NCBI GenBank assembly: GCA_029259915.1
Contig: JAJDED010000036.1
Coordinates: forward strand, 39,866-98,779
Length of the DNA: 58,914 nt
From: Planctomycetota bacterium
GTDB lineage: Bacteria > Planctomycetota > Planctomycetia > Pirellulales > Lacipirellulaceae
Reading direction: 5' to 3'
Part shown: piece by piece, positions 8,074 through 16,043 of the stretch
Layout: every line of letters begins with the position of its first letter
How positions within the stretch are numbered: position 1 is the stretch's first letter
Translations under genes and position numbers: made by a program
The notes under the pieces: model-generated
What the model was told of the DNA's origin: nothing
Seen by the model: the letters and a program-made list of their open reading frames with translations, nothing else
The model's database searches: none

Positions 8074-8423
8074 CGGGAGGCTCCTTGTTAAGGGGGGGAA
8101 AACTGTGGCCGCTGCCAAATTGGTTTGCTCGCCTCGCCCGCACGTTGATTGGTGATTTTAGTGCCGGGCGATACTAGCGATTGCTCCATCCGATAGCGGC
8201 TAACTCTCCATTGGTTATCAAAGCGTATCGTCGACCTACTCGTCGCAGCTTGACGAGATTCGGCAAATTGCCAACACCATAGAGCTTGTCCATTCCGGCT
8301 ATCGCTTTCGTAACGATTGCGCCAAAACGTACCGGTTATTCTGGCCTTTGAAACGCGTGAGAAAGGCACAAAAAAAACGGCTCCAATCATTGATTGAAGC
8401 CGTCACTACCGTCTTATCTATAA
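8074..8423. other. Non-coding gap between Cys-rich and receiver genes
   Basis: Apart from the terminator at 8370-8403 and the ribosome-binding site of the Cys-rich gene, I see no gene or clear motif here. It must hold the promoter of the Cys-rich gene on the minus strand. Confidence 0.5.
8370..8403 (-). terminator. Rho-independent terminator of the receiver gene
   Basis: The inverted arms 8377-8389 and 8391-8403 (ACGGCTNCAATCA) match at 12 of 13 positions, followed on the minus strand by eight U. It lies 20 nt after the stop of the response regulator. Confidence 0.82.
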
Positions 8424-8882
8424 CTAAACCGTCACTGGCTCCTGGCAACCCAGCTCTTCCTCCTGGCGACGCTGCATCAGATCGTTCAGCGAGTTCCACC
8501 AACGATCGATTTTGCGGAAGGATTCGTCAATGATTCTCACCAAAGGCTCAATATCATCGATTGGCTTGAACAGGCACGCTTCGGCCCCGAGGCGGTGCGT
8601 TTCCATGACCGTAGTCACGTTTACCAGTCCAGTCAGCATAATTACTTGAATCCCACTATCCAGATTCTTTATCTCGTCCAGAAGTTGCAGCCCACTTTTA
8701 TGGGGCATGTCGACATCCAACAAAACCAACCGGTATTGATGGCGCACAATTTCGTCCATAACATCAAGCGCATTGTTGACCGAAACCACTTCGAATCCGT
8801 GTTTTTCCAAACGCTTGGCAACCATTTGTGTCAACAGCGGATCATCGTCGACGTGCAGTACGGTTCTGCGATTATTGTGCAT
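8424..8882 (-). CDS. Stand-alone response regulator receiver
   Basis: A 152-residue CheY-like receiver with a short C-terminal extension. The acidic pocket VLHVDDDPLL (about 8-17), phosphoacceptor region LVLLDVDMPHKSG (Asp about 56), the switch Thr in VIMLTG (about 83) and Lys in LFKPID (about 106) are all present. The C-terminal 40 residues contain WWNSL and a charged helix but no known output domain, so it probably works by protein contacts. A monocistronic unit with its own terminator. The Hpt protein 500 nt away on the opposite strand could belong to the same phosphorelay (inference from proximity). Confidence 0.85.
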   Translation of the reverse strand: MHNNRRTVLHVDDDPLLTQMVAKRLEKHGFEVVSVNNALDVMDEIVRHQYRLVLLDVDMPHKSGLQLLDEIKNLDSGIQVIMLTGLVNVTTVMETHRLGAEACLFKPIDDIEPLVRIIDESFRKIDRWWNSLNDLMQRRQEEELGCQEPVTV

Positions 8883-9383
8883 GATTTTCCCTTTTAAACT
8901 CTTTGCCTCTAGCTATTTAGAACCTATCCAAGTACTCATTGCCAGCACTGCTACTGCAGCAGTTCGGAGGGTTCTTGGATAGGCACTTAGCCATTCGGGT
9001 ATACAGACTAAAAGCACATAAGCTTTTTTGCTGTCGATCGCGCCATAAAGTTGCCACTGGCACATTAGAACGTTGCGACGTGAATTGCAGCGTGTCAAAT
9101 GTACTTAGGGTGTTCCCAGCAGAGATCATCAGCATCGGAATATTCATCACAGCCCAATTACCACAAAGAAGGTAGACATGCAACAAACCGTTCTTTCCCG
9201 ATGAAATATCAATAACCATGGTTGAAGCATCTGAATTCCATCTCGATTGCCACGGCCTGAATACAACCTATTCTTTTCCACAGGGTTGCTGACAAACAAT
9301 GAAACAATGTCTGACAAGTAATTCCAACATCAACGCGGACCAACAATTCGTCCCATGATCAACAGGGCCTGGAGATTCCAGAC
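8883..9383. other. Long divergent non-coding gap
   Basis: 500 nt between the receiver (minus) and Hpt (plus) genes. It contains the hairpin at 8923-8983 and a short A/T-rich inverted pair around AAAAGCACATAAGCTTTTTT (about 9010-9030). No convincing ORF. It should contain both divergent promoters. Confidence 0.5.
8923..8983. repeat. Long hairpin with 10-nt perfect terminal arms
   Basis: CCTATCCAAG (8923-8932) and CTTGGATAGG (8974-8983) are exact inverted copies. An inner pair ACTGCT/AGCAGT sits near the apex. It lies 40 nt upstream of the receiver start codon. Confidence 0.5.
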
Positions 9384-9713
9384 ATGCAATCGACTCCGAC
9401 CAAAGAACTTGTTTATTCCGACTTGGCAGGGGACGCAGATCTCGCCGAACTCGTTGAAATGTTTGTTGACGAGCTTCCCCAGCGACTTGAATTACTGCGC
9501 TCTCAAGCAGATGCCGCCGACTGGCTGGCGTTGCAGCGAACGGCCCATCAACTCAAAGGCTCGGGCGGAAGCTATGGATTCGGCCAGGTATCCACCACCG
9601 CCGCCAAACTCGAAGCCTCCTGTAAACAAGAAGGTCCTGAGCAAGAAATTCTAGCCGCCTACGAAGAATTGGAATCGCTCTGCCAAAGGATTCGCGCTGG
9701 CACACCTGAGTAA
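9384..9713 (+). CDS. Histidine phosphotransfer (Hpt) domain protein
   Basis: A 109-residue protein made of a single Hpt domain, an all-helical phosphorelay intermediate. The phosphorylatable histidine is in TAHQLKGSGGSYGF (about residues 52-65), the hallmark of the fold. An amphipathic helix with FVDELPQRLELLRSQ precedes it, as usual. Cytosolic. Partners are probably hybrid kinases and receivers elsewhere. Its 3' end is 25 nt from the convergent mtaB stop. Confidence 0.88.
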   Translation: MQSTPTKELVYSDLAGDADLAELVEMFVDELPQRLELLRSQADAADWLALQRTAHQLKGSGGSYGFGQVSTTAAKLEASCKQEGPEQEILAAYEELESLCQRIRAGTPE

Positions 9714-9737
9714 TTACCGAGCGTTGTCAGATTTGTA

Positions 9738-11003
9738 TTAGCAGGCTTGAATTCGCCCATCAGCGACTTCGCCAGCCACGACATCAAGAAACTCTCCGCA
9801 TTCGGCGGATCGCTCCGAAACGACCACCGGCGCATATCGACAAGAAGTGCCAACTGCCTTACCAAGTGGATCATCCAAAGGCGATTCAACAAGCACCTTC
9901 AAGTGCCGGCCGCGCAGACTGTGGAAATAAGCGTCTTGCAATTCCGCTTCTACCACAGCGAGTTCACGCGATCTTAACTGCTTCACTTTCTTAGATAACT
10001 GTTCCGGTAAATCCGCCGCAGGCGTACCACGACGTGCGCTGAATGGGAAAATATGTATCTTTGAAAATCCAACCTGGCGGGCAACATCGCACGTTTCAGA
10101 AAATTCCGCGTCGGTCTCTCCTGGAAAACCGACAATCACGTCTGTGGTAATCGCCGGTCTTTCAAGCCGTTCCTGAAACAGTTGGCACCGATCAACAAAC
10201 CGGCGACTCCCCCAACGCCGCCGCATGCGGCGCAGAACGCTGTCGCTGCCACTTTGCATCGAGATATGCAAATGGGGACAGACTTTGTCGCCATGGTCGG
10301 CCATCACTTCGATCAGTTCGCGCGTGACTTCGGTCGCTTCGATACTCGATAAACGAATGCGAAAATCACCCGGCAACTCGACCAAAGCTCGCACCAAATG
10401 CGACAACCGGGTCCACTCCGCTTTTGGCAATCGGCGATTCCAATCGACGCCGTAGTGGCCCAAATGAATGCCCGTGAGTACCACTTCACGATAGCCATTG
10501 TCAACCAGACGGCGAACTTCATCGCAAATATGCGCAAGCGGTCGGCTAGTTAATTCAGGCCGCACGTGCGGGATAATGCAAAAGCTACATCGCAACAGAC
10601 AGCCGTCCTGCACTTTCACATACGCCCGATGTCGTCGGCCAAATCCGGAGATACCGGTCGGTACGTCAGACACACCAAACCGCCCCAAAAGATCGGGCAG
10701 TTCTCGCTTGTCGGTAAGCACTTCCGTAACGTTGGGCAAGGCCGCCACTTCTTCAGGAGCCCGTGTGGCATAGCAACCCATGACGACGATTTTGCTGGCC
10801 GGATTGTCGCGAGCCAGCCGGCGAATCACCTGCCGACTTTTGGAATCTCCCTCCGAAGTCACCGTGCAAGTGTTGACCACACACAAATCCGCAGGCTGGT
10901 GTTCCTCGGCATCCTGATAGCCAATCCCCAGCAACCCTTCACGCAGAAACTCCGTCTCGTATTGATTAACCTTGCAGCCGAGCGTGATGGTCTTTAAGTG
11001 CAT
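9738..11003 (-). CDS. mtaB: tRNA t6A37 methylthiotransferase MtaB
   Basis: A 421-residue radical-SAM methylthiotransferase that converts N6-threonylcarbamoyladenosine-37 of tRNA to its 2-methylthio form. The N-terminal domain has the three cluster cysteines (LGCKVNQYE about 9, NTCTVTS about 45, VMGCYATR about 76). The radical-SAM motif DGCLLRCSFCIIP (CxxxCxxC) follows at about 133-145. The C-terminal 60 residues look like a TRAM domain. CKVNQYE favours MtaB over MiaB or RimO. Its ATG directly abuts the left arm of the first four-helix cassette; clpS lies upstream in the same direction. Confidence 0.9.
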   Translation of the reverse strand: MHLKTITLGCKVNQYETEFLREGLLGIGYQDAEEHQPADLCVVNTCTVTSEGDSKSRQVIRRLARDNPASKIVVMGCYATRAPEEVAALPNVTEVLTDKRELPDLLGRFGVSDVPTGISGFGRRHRAYVKVQDGCLLRCSFCIIPHVRPELTSRPLAHICDEVRRLVDNGYREVVLTGIHLGHYGVDWNRRLPKAEWTRLSHLVRALVELPGDFRIRLSSIEATEVTRELIEVMADHGDKVCPHLHISMQSGSDSVLRRMRRRWGSRRFVDRCQLFQERLERPAITTDVIVGFPGETDAEFSETCDVARQVGFSKIHIFPFSARRGTPAADLPEQLSKKVKQLRSRELAVVEAELQDAYFHSLRGRHLKVLVESPLDDPLGKAVGTSCRYAPVVVSERSAECGEFLDVVAGEVADGRIQAC

Positions 11004-11417
11004 GGGGGAAGGCGGAAAAATGTTCGTTGGGGGTGGAATTATTTTTTAGGGCGTGACTTTAATGTCTTTATCGAAGCGACGGTCATTCTCAGCAACTCGT
11101 CACATTCTTTTCGTAAGTCAGCCAATCTATTCTCTTGCATCATACCACTATCCGTCAATAATTCGATCCAGTAAAGAGTTTCGTCAAGTTCCTGCTCGAC
11201 GATACCTAACTTTGCACTAGGCTCAGCATCCGAACGAGCCCGCGATGCCTCACGATAATTGGCTGCAACCGAAGTTCCTGACCTGAGCATCTGTTTCCCA
11301 ATTACCTGAGCTTCGGTTGTACTCGGAAGAGCCCCAAACAATCGAATGATCCGCAAAGCAAACTCTTTAGTCCGATCACGCATCTGCTGATTCTTCATAA
11401 AATCCCCCTTCCCCCTT
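11004..11417. mobile_element. Inverted-repeat cassette carrying four-helix-bundle gene 1
   Basis: The left arm GGGGGAAGGCGG (11004-11015) starts at the base next to the mtaB ATG. The inverted right arm is an iteration of CCCCCTT (11404-11417), ending 4 nt before the clpS stop; 11 of 12 aligned bases match. The arms are shorter than in the other cassettes and G/C simple, so the pairing alone is weak evidence. The position and the cargo make it convincing. Confidence 0.45.
11039..11398 (-). CDS. Four-helix-bundle protein (23S rRNA IVS / S23 family)
   Basis: A 119-residue all-helical protein of the family known from intervening sequences of 23S rRNA genes and related to Avd of diversity-generating retroelements. 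Typical features are ALRIIRLFGALP near the N-terminus, the signature LRSGTSVAANYREASRARSDAE (about 50-70), then KLGIVEQELDETLYWIELL. Function is unknown; RNA or nucleic-acid binding is suspected for the family. It is inserted between clpS and mtaB in operon direction and shares no rRNA context here. A second, clearly different paralogue is at 25426-25746. Confidence 0.85.
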   Translation of the reverse strand: MKNQQMRDRTKEFALRIIRLFGALPSTTEAQVIGKQMLRSGTSVAANYREASRARSDAEPSAKLGIVEQELDETLYWIELLTDSGMMQENRLADLRKECDELLRMTVASIKTLKSRPKK

Positions 11418-11421
11418 CAGG

Positions 11422-11772
11422 TCATTCCACCGCCTCAATCGTGCTCCACATCGACCCCTTGCTGCCTTCTATGTCGTCCTTGCCGTAGGCGTGGATTTGG
11501 TCGCGTTTTAGCTCTGCGTGTTCTTTGGTGGTGGTGAGTACCACAGCACGGCCTTCGGCGTCGACCTGTTTGGCGATTTTTTGGCACTGCTCTTTTTCGT
11601 GCCCAAATAGCTCGCGGAGCATCTTCCCGACATACTCGAACGTGTGATCATCGCTGTCCCAAAGCAAAACGTTATACTTCGGCTGGCGTTGGGCCTGCCT
11701 CTCGGCCTGGCGCTCCTTGGTCGGTACGATGGTTGCAACTGCCTCGTCTTCGTCTTGCTGAAAGCTGAACAT
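11422..11772 (-). CDS. clpS: ATP-dependent Clp protease adaptor ClpS
   Basis: A 116-residue ClpS, which delivers N-degron substrates to ClpA/ClpC with ClpP. After a variable N-terminal tail (about 30 residues, charged), the core YNVLLWDSDDHTFEYV holds the substrate pocket residues (D-x-H), followed by LFGHEKEQCQKIAKQV and GRAVVLTTTKEHAELKRDQI. Length is normal. The gene is read into the four-helix gene and then mtaB, all on the minus strand; an M20 peptidase lies divergently. Confidence 0.88.
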   Translation of the reverse strand: MFSFQQDEDEAVATIVPTKERQAERQAQRQPKYNVLLWDSDDHTFEYVGKMLRELFGHEKEQCQKIAKQVDAEGRAVVLTTTKEHAELKRDQIHAYGKDDIEGSKGSMWSTIEAVE

Positions 11773-11849
11773 GGTAGGTGACTTGCTGGAAAAGTTTATT
11801 CTTGGGAAAAGCTTAGGTGGTGTTCTGAACGAGTGCGCATTATATTAAA

Positions 11850-11891
11850 CCCCCTGGGGGTGAGGGAACTCCCCCCACCGCCTTCCGGCGG
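11850..11891. repeat. Two short G/C-rich hairpins between clpS and the dipeptidase
   Basis: CCCCCTGGGGG (11850-11860) and CCGCCTTCCGGCGG (11878-11891) are adjacent small palindromes in the divergent gap. They may be regulatory or an intergenic palindromic repeat. Confidence 0.35.
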
Positions 11892-11982
11892 CGGCTAGGA
11901 CATTTCATTAGACCGTGTGTTTGTAACGAATCCACGATAATTATTTCCCGCCGAACTAAAAAACTTCCTGCCAGACACTCCC

Positions 11983-13386
11983 GTGACAACTTCCGAACAA
12001 CACCCCAACCTGATTCAGGTTCTCGATTTCGTCGATTCCCATCGCCAAGCGTTTGTGGACGATTTGTTCCAACTGCTGCGCATCCCGAGCGTCAGCGCCG
12101 ACTCGGCGTTTGCCGACGACATGTGCCGTGCTGCCGATTGGCTCGTTTCGCACTTTCGAGAAATGGGACTGGCAGTGGAGCTGATCGAAACAGCAGGCCA
12201 TCCAATTGTTTATGCCGAGTCGCCCCCGGTCGAAGGCGCACCAGTCGCTCTTGTCTATGGCCATTACGACGTCCAGCCGCCAGATCCTTCGGACAAATGG
12301 ATCACCCCTCCTTTCGAACCTACGGTGCGCGACGGCAACGTTTACGCTCGCGGCGCCTGCGACGACAAAGGACAAATGCTCACGCACGTCAAAAGTTTAC
12401 AGTCGTGGCTAAAATCGTCTGGGAAGTTACCGCTGCAAGTAAAACTCGTGATCGAAGGCGAAGAAGAAGTCGGCAGCGAACACTTAGGAAGTTTCTTGGC
12501 CGACAACACAGAAAAACTCGCCTGCGACTGTGTGGTGATTAGCGACACGAGCCAATTCGCGCCAGGCGTTCCCGCCATTACCTATGGCCTGCGCGGCATC
12601 GCATATTTCGAACTCCATCTGACAGGGCCGAACCGAGATTTGCACTCCGGCGTGTTCGGCGGAGGAGTGACCAATCCTGCCAATGCGTTGTGCAAAATGC
12701 TCGCCGCACTGGTCGACGAAGAAGGCAAAATTCGGCTACCCGGTTTTTACGACGACGTCACTTCGCTCACCGACCGAGAGCGCGAAGAATGGCAAGCGCT
12801 GCCGTTTGATCAACAAGAATTCGAAAACCAATTGGACGTCGACGGAGTGACCGGCGAAGCGGGTTTCACCACGCTCGAACGGCGTTGGGCCCGACCGTCG
12901 CTGGATATCAATGGCATGACAAGCGGTTATCAAGGCGAGGGTGCCAAAACCGTGCTCCCGACGCGTGCGTCGGCCAAGTTCAGCTTCCGCTTGGTCCCCG
13001 ACCAAGATCCCGCGAAAGTTACCGCCGCCTTGCGGGCATTCCTTGAACCCTTGGTACCCCCTGGGATCACGATGGAATTGGTCGAATACCACGGGGCAGC
13101 GGGGATCGCTTTCCCGCTGGAAAGCCCGTATCTTGAGGCAGCCGCGAACGCAATTGAAACTGGTTTCGAAGCGCGACCAGTTTTCATGCGCGAGGGCGGT
13201 TCGATACCGATTGTCAACCAATTCCATCAACGCCTCGGGGCGGAAGTCCTGTTGTTGGGTTGGGGACAAAACGACGATAATTTACACAGTCCCAACGAAA
13301 AATTTTCCTTAATCGATTTCCATCGGGGCGTGCGCGCCAGCGCGGCCCTGTGGCACGAACTCGCATCGCTTGCGCAAGGCCAGTAG
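11983..13386 (+). CDS. M20 family dipeptidase / zinc peptidase
   Basis: A 467-residue M20/M25/M40 metallopeptidase, probably cleaving dipeptides in the cytosol. The metal ligands and catalytic residues are all visible: YGHYDVQPP (His, catalytic Asp, about 87-95), RGACDDKGQ (bridging Asp, about 124), EGEEEVGSE (catalytic Glu, about 157), SDTSQF (Asp, about 182) and NLHSPNEKF near the C-terminus (His, about 437). The middle lid domain is intact. The start is GTG 11983 without a clear Shine-Dalgarno sequence. serS starts 5 nt downstream, so the two are probably co-transcribed. Confidence 0.88.
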   Translation: MTTSEQHPNLIQVLDFVDSHRQAFVDDLFQLLRIPSVSADSAFADDMCRAADWLVSHFREMGLAVELIETAGHPIVYAESPPVEGAPVALVYGHYDVQPPDPSDKWITPPFEPTVRDGNVYARGACDDKGQMLTHVKSLQSWLKSSGKLPLQVKLVIEGEEEVGSEHLGSFLADNTEKLACDCVVISDTSQFAPGVPAITYGLRGIAYFELHLTGPNRDLHSGVFGGGVTNPANALCKMLAALVDEEGKIRLPGFYDDVTSLTDREREEWQALPFDQQEFENQLDVDGVTGEAGFTTLERRWARPSLDINGMTSGYQGEGAKTVLPTRASAKFSFRLVPDQDPAKVTAALRAFLEPLVPPGITMELVEYHGAAGIAFPLESPYLEAAANAIETGFEARPVFMREGGSIPIVNQFHQRLGAEVLLLGWGQNDDNLHSPNEKFSLIDFHRGVRASAALWHELASLAQGQ

Positions 13387-13391
13387 CACCC

Positions 13392-14678
13392 ATGCTCGAC
13401 AAACGTTTTATTCTCGATAACACCGAACTTGTCCAAACGAACTGCGAACACCGCGGCGTGAAGGCCGACGTCTTGCGGTATGTCGCCCTGGAAACCGAGT
13501 GCCGCCAATTGCAACAGGAAATCGAAGAGCTTTCTCGCCAGGCGAATGTTGTCAGCAAGTCGATCGGCAAAGCAAAAGACGACGCCGAGCGCCAACAGCG
13601 CAAAGACGAAGGCCGAACACTCCGTGAGCAAAAAGACGAAAAACAATCGCATCTCGATCGCATCGCCGCAGAGGCAGGCGCGATTTACCGCAGCATGCCA
13701 AACCTGACTCACCCGGAAGCACCCATTGGCGACGAAGCACACAGCCGCGAATTACGCCAAGGCGAAGTGGAAGTACGACCGCTAAGTTTCCCGGTGCTCG
13801 ATCACGTCGAATTGGCCGAGCAACACGACCTAATCGATTTCGAAGGCGGAGCACGCATCGCCGGCAATGGATTTTATTTTTTGAAGAACGAAGCCGTTCT
13901 TCTCGAATTGGCTTTGCAGCAGTACGCGATGGAGCTGTTGGTCGGAGAAGGTTTTGTGCCGACGATTACCCCAGATTTGGCCCGCGGCGAAATTCTTCAA
14001 GGCATCGGCTTCATTCCTCGCGGCCCGGAAACGCAAATCTACAGCATCGAAAACCACGACTTGAATCTCGTCGCCACGGCCGAGATCACACTGGGCGGAC
14101 TTTATTCGGGACAAGTAATCGACCAAGACCAACTACCACTAAAACTGTGCGGCATCAGCCATTGTTTCCGCACCGAAGCTGGCGCCGCAGGCCGGGCGTC
14201 GCGGGGACTTTACCGGGTTCACCAATTTACAAAAATCGAAATGTTTGCCTTCACGCTTCCCGAGCAAAGTGAAGACATGCACAACTATTTCTGCGATCTG
14301 GAATGCAGATTGTTCGACGGCCTCGGCATTCCCTATCGCGTGATCGACACCGCCACCGGCGACTTGGGCGGGCCTGCGTATCGCAAATTCGACCTGGAAG
14401 CCTGGATGCCCGGTCGCGGGTCGAGCGGCGAATACGGCGAAGTGACCAGCGCCAGCAACTGCACCGATTACCAAGCCCGCCGGCTCAATATCCGCTATAA
14501 GGTGAAGGGCGAAAAAGGAACGAACTTCGTCCACACACTCAACGGCACCGCCATCGCCATTAGCCGCGCGCTGATCGCAATCATAGAAAATTGCCAACAA
14601 GCCGACGGCACAATCGTCGTCCCCGAAGCCCTACAGAAATGGGTCGGCAAAGCGCGCATCGGCAGCGCCGCGGGGTGA
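13392..14678 (+). CDS. serS: Seryl-tRNA synthetase
   Basis: A 428-residue class II synthetase charging tRNA-Ser (and tRNA-Sec if present). It has the N-terminal antiparallel coiled-coil arm (about 25-105, with CRQLQQEIEELSRQ), the TAEI pocket, motif 2 (FRTEAGAAGRASRGLYRVHQ, about 255-275) and motif 3 (LNGTAIAISRALIAI, about 385-400). The ATG at 13392 gives the standard MLDKRFIL start; a longer frame reaching back to 13350 would overlap the dipeptidase. The spacing to the upstream gene is 5 nt. Confidence 0.95.
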   Translation: MLDKRFILDNTELVQTNCEHRGVKADVLRYVALETECRQLQQEIEELSRQANVVSKSIGKAKDDAERQQRKDEGRTLREQKDEKQSHLDRIAAEAGAIYRSMPNLTHPEAPIGDEAHSRELRQGEVEVRPLSFPVLDHVELAEQHDLIDFEGGARIAGNGFYFLKNEAVLLELALQQYAMELLVGEGFVPTITPDLARGEILQGIGFIPRGPETQIYSIENHDLNLVATAEITLGGLYSGQVIDQDQLPLKLCGISHCFRTEAGAAGRASRGLYRVHQFTKIEMFAFTLPEQSEDMHNYFCDLECRLFDGLGIPYRVIDTATGDLGGPAYRKFDLEAWMPGRGSSGEYGEVTSASNCTDYQARRLNIRYKVKGEKGTNFVHTLNGTAIAISRALIAIIENCQQADGTIVVPEALQKWVGKARIGSAAG

Positions 14679-14885
14679 AGGAAGAAGTTAGATGCAAGAA
14701 GTGAGAAGTAGGAAAGAAAGACAGGAACACTCAGAAAAATTCCAGTTCCGACTGAGGCAAGACAGTTTGCAAGGTGACCGAGAAAATACGCTTAGGTTCG
14801 TTGAACAACTCGCTGAATTCTCGGTGAATTACAATTCAGACATCTGACAAACCATTCACCGTGCTCGTTGTGTTAAATAAAACAC

Positions 14886-14958
14886 GCTCGCAAAGGCGCT
14901 AAGGCGCAAAGAAAAGAAATTTACTTGCGAAAAAACTTGCGCCTTAGCGCCTTTGCGA
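14886..14958. repeat. Perfect 23-nt inverted repeat (empty hairpin)
   Basis: The arms 14886-14908 and 14936-14958 are exact inverted copies (CTCGCAAAGGCGCTAAGGCG...) with a 27-nt A-rich loop. Each arm iterates a GCGCYTWA-like unit with period about 7-8. It lies in the 301-nt gap between the convergent serS and SDR genes. The same gap also has a lone GAAGTTAGATGCAAGAAGTGAGAAG stretch near 14690-14715, similar to the HNH cassette arms. No gene here. Confidence 0.75.
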
Positions 14959-14979
14959 GAGACAATACCCGATCCAACA

Positions 14980-15978
14980 CTACCGACGCGGATTGTTGTA
15001 GAGCACGTCGGCCAGCAACTCTGGCGAGCCCGATTCGGGCCCTCTTTCGTAATGCCAATCGTTGTGCGTTGGCACCAGCGATTCGTCGGCAGGCCAGGGG
15101 TCGAACGGCGCGCCGTCAAGTTCGCGGGCCAGTGCCGTGGAATCGAGCGTCACGTTCCCCGCACGCGGCGGGATGGGACCCGCTTCGATGCGCGGACAGC
15201 CCATCAGCAAATCGGGATCGTAACCACCCACGCGGTTTACAATTTGCGCAATCTGATACAGCGACAACTGCCGTGGCCCCCCCGCGTGGTAAAGACCCGC
15301 GAGATCGGTGGCCAATGCCCGCTCGTAAACAAGATTCAAACAGTCGGTGTACGTCGGCGTGCGGACTTCGTCGAAGTAGAGCGTCGCCGGTCGGCCCTTC
15401 TTAAAACGCGATTGGATCCAATCGATCGCGCCCGCATGGCCATTAAAACTCACGCCCATCGGCAACGAAATTCGCAACACGCACGCCTGCGGCATCCAAT
15501 CGGCCAGCAGCCATTCCGCGGCAACCATCGTTTTGCCGTACACCGTCACGGGATTCGTTCGCTCTTGCTCGGTATACCCACCCTGTTCTCGTCCGGCATA
15601 AACCAGATCGATCGAATTATGCACCAATCGCACATCCGTGTCGGCAATGATCGAAAGCAAATTGATCAACCCCTCGACATTGGTTCGCCAAGCAAGCCGA
15701 GGATCCAGTTCGCAAGCGCGCAACGCGCAGTTTCCCGCACAGTTCAACACACTGCGAAATTGATAGCGATCGAAAAGTCGTGATAACGTCACCCGATCTT
15801 CGGCGTTGCACGCGATAATCCCCGGGCCAGCCAACCGCCAATTGTCTTGTTGGCGAATTCCCACGACCTGGCCAGGATATTTGGCCTGGAAATACTCGAG
15901 CGCATTGTACCCCGCTACGCCGGCAATCCCGGTGATCAACAGGGGCAGAGGGACTTGTGCTGATGTGCCAAAAGACAT
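14980..15978 (-). CDS. RmlD-like SDR reductase with altered active site
   Basis: A 332-residue extended short-chain dehydrogenase resembling dTDP-4-dehydrorhamnose reductase. The NAD(P)-binding GIAGVAGYNAL (about 18-28), the VLNCAGNCALRACE region and the HNSIDLVYAG strand are present. The catalytic tyrosine is in VTVYGKTMVAAE, but the residue four positions on is Met where YxxxK requires Lys; I confirmed the codon as ATG. It may be inactive, use the neighbouring Lys (Y-x-K), or have another role. The neighbours downstream on the map are envelope glycosyltransferase genes. Confidence 0.75.
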   Translation of the reverse strand: MSFGTSAQVPLPLLITGIAGVAGYNALEYFQAKYPGQVVGIRQQDNWRLAGPGIIACNAEDRVTLSRLFDRYQFRSVLNCAGNCALRACELDPRLAWRTNVEGLINLLSIIADTDVRLVHNSIDLVYAGREQGGYTEQERTNPVTVYGKTMVAAEWLLADWMPQACVLRISLPMGVSFNGHAGAIDWIQSRFKKGRPATLYFDEVRTPTYTDCLNLVYERALATDLAGLYHAGGPRQLSLYQIAQIVNRVGGYDPDLLMGCPRIEAGPIPPRAGNVTLDSTALARELDGAPFDPWPADESLVPTHNDWHYERGPESGSPELLADVLYNNPRR

Positions 15979-16043
15979 GATCGCAGCATTCTACGCCACT
16001 TTTATGCACGGCGAAACTGATGTTCATTTCGTTAACACTGCCG

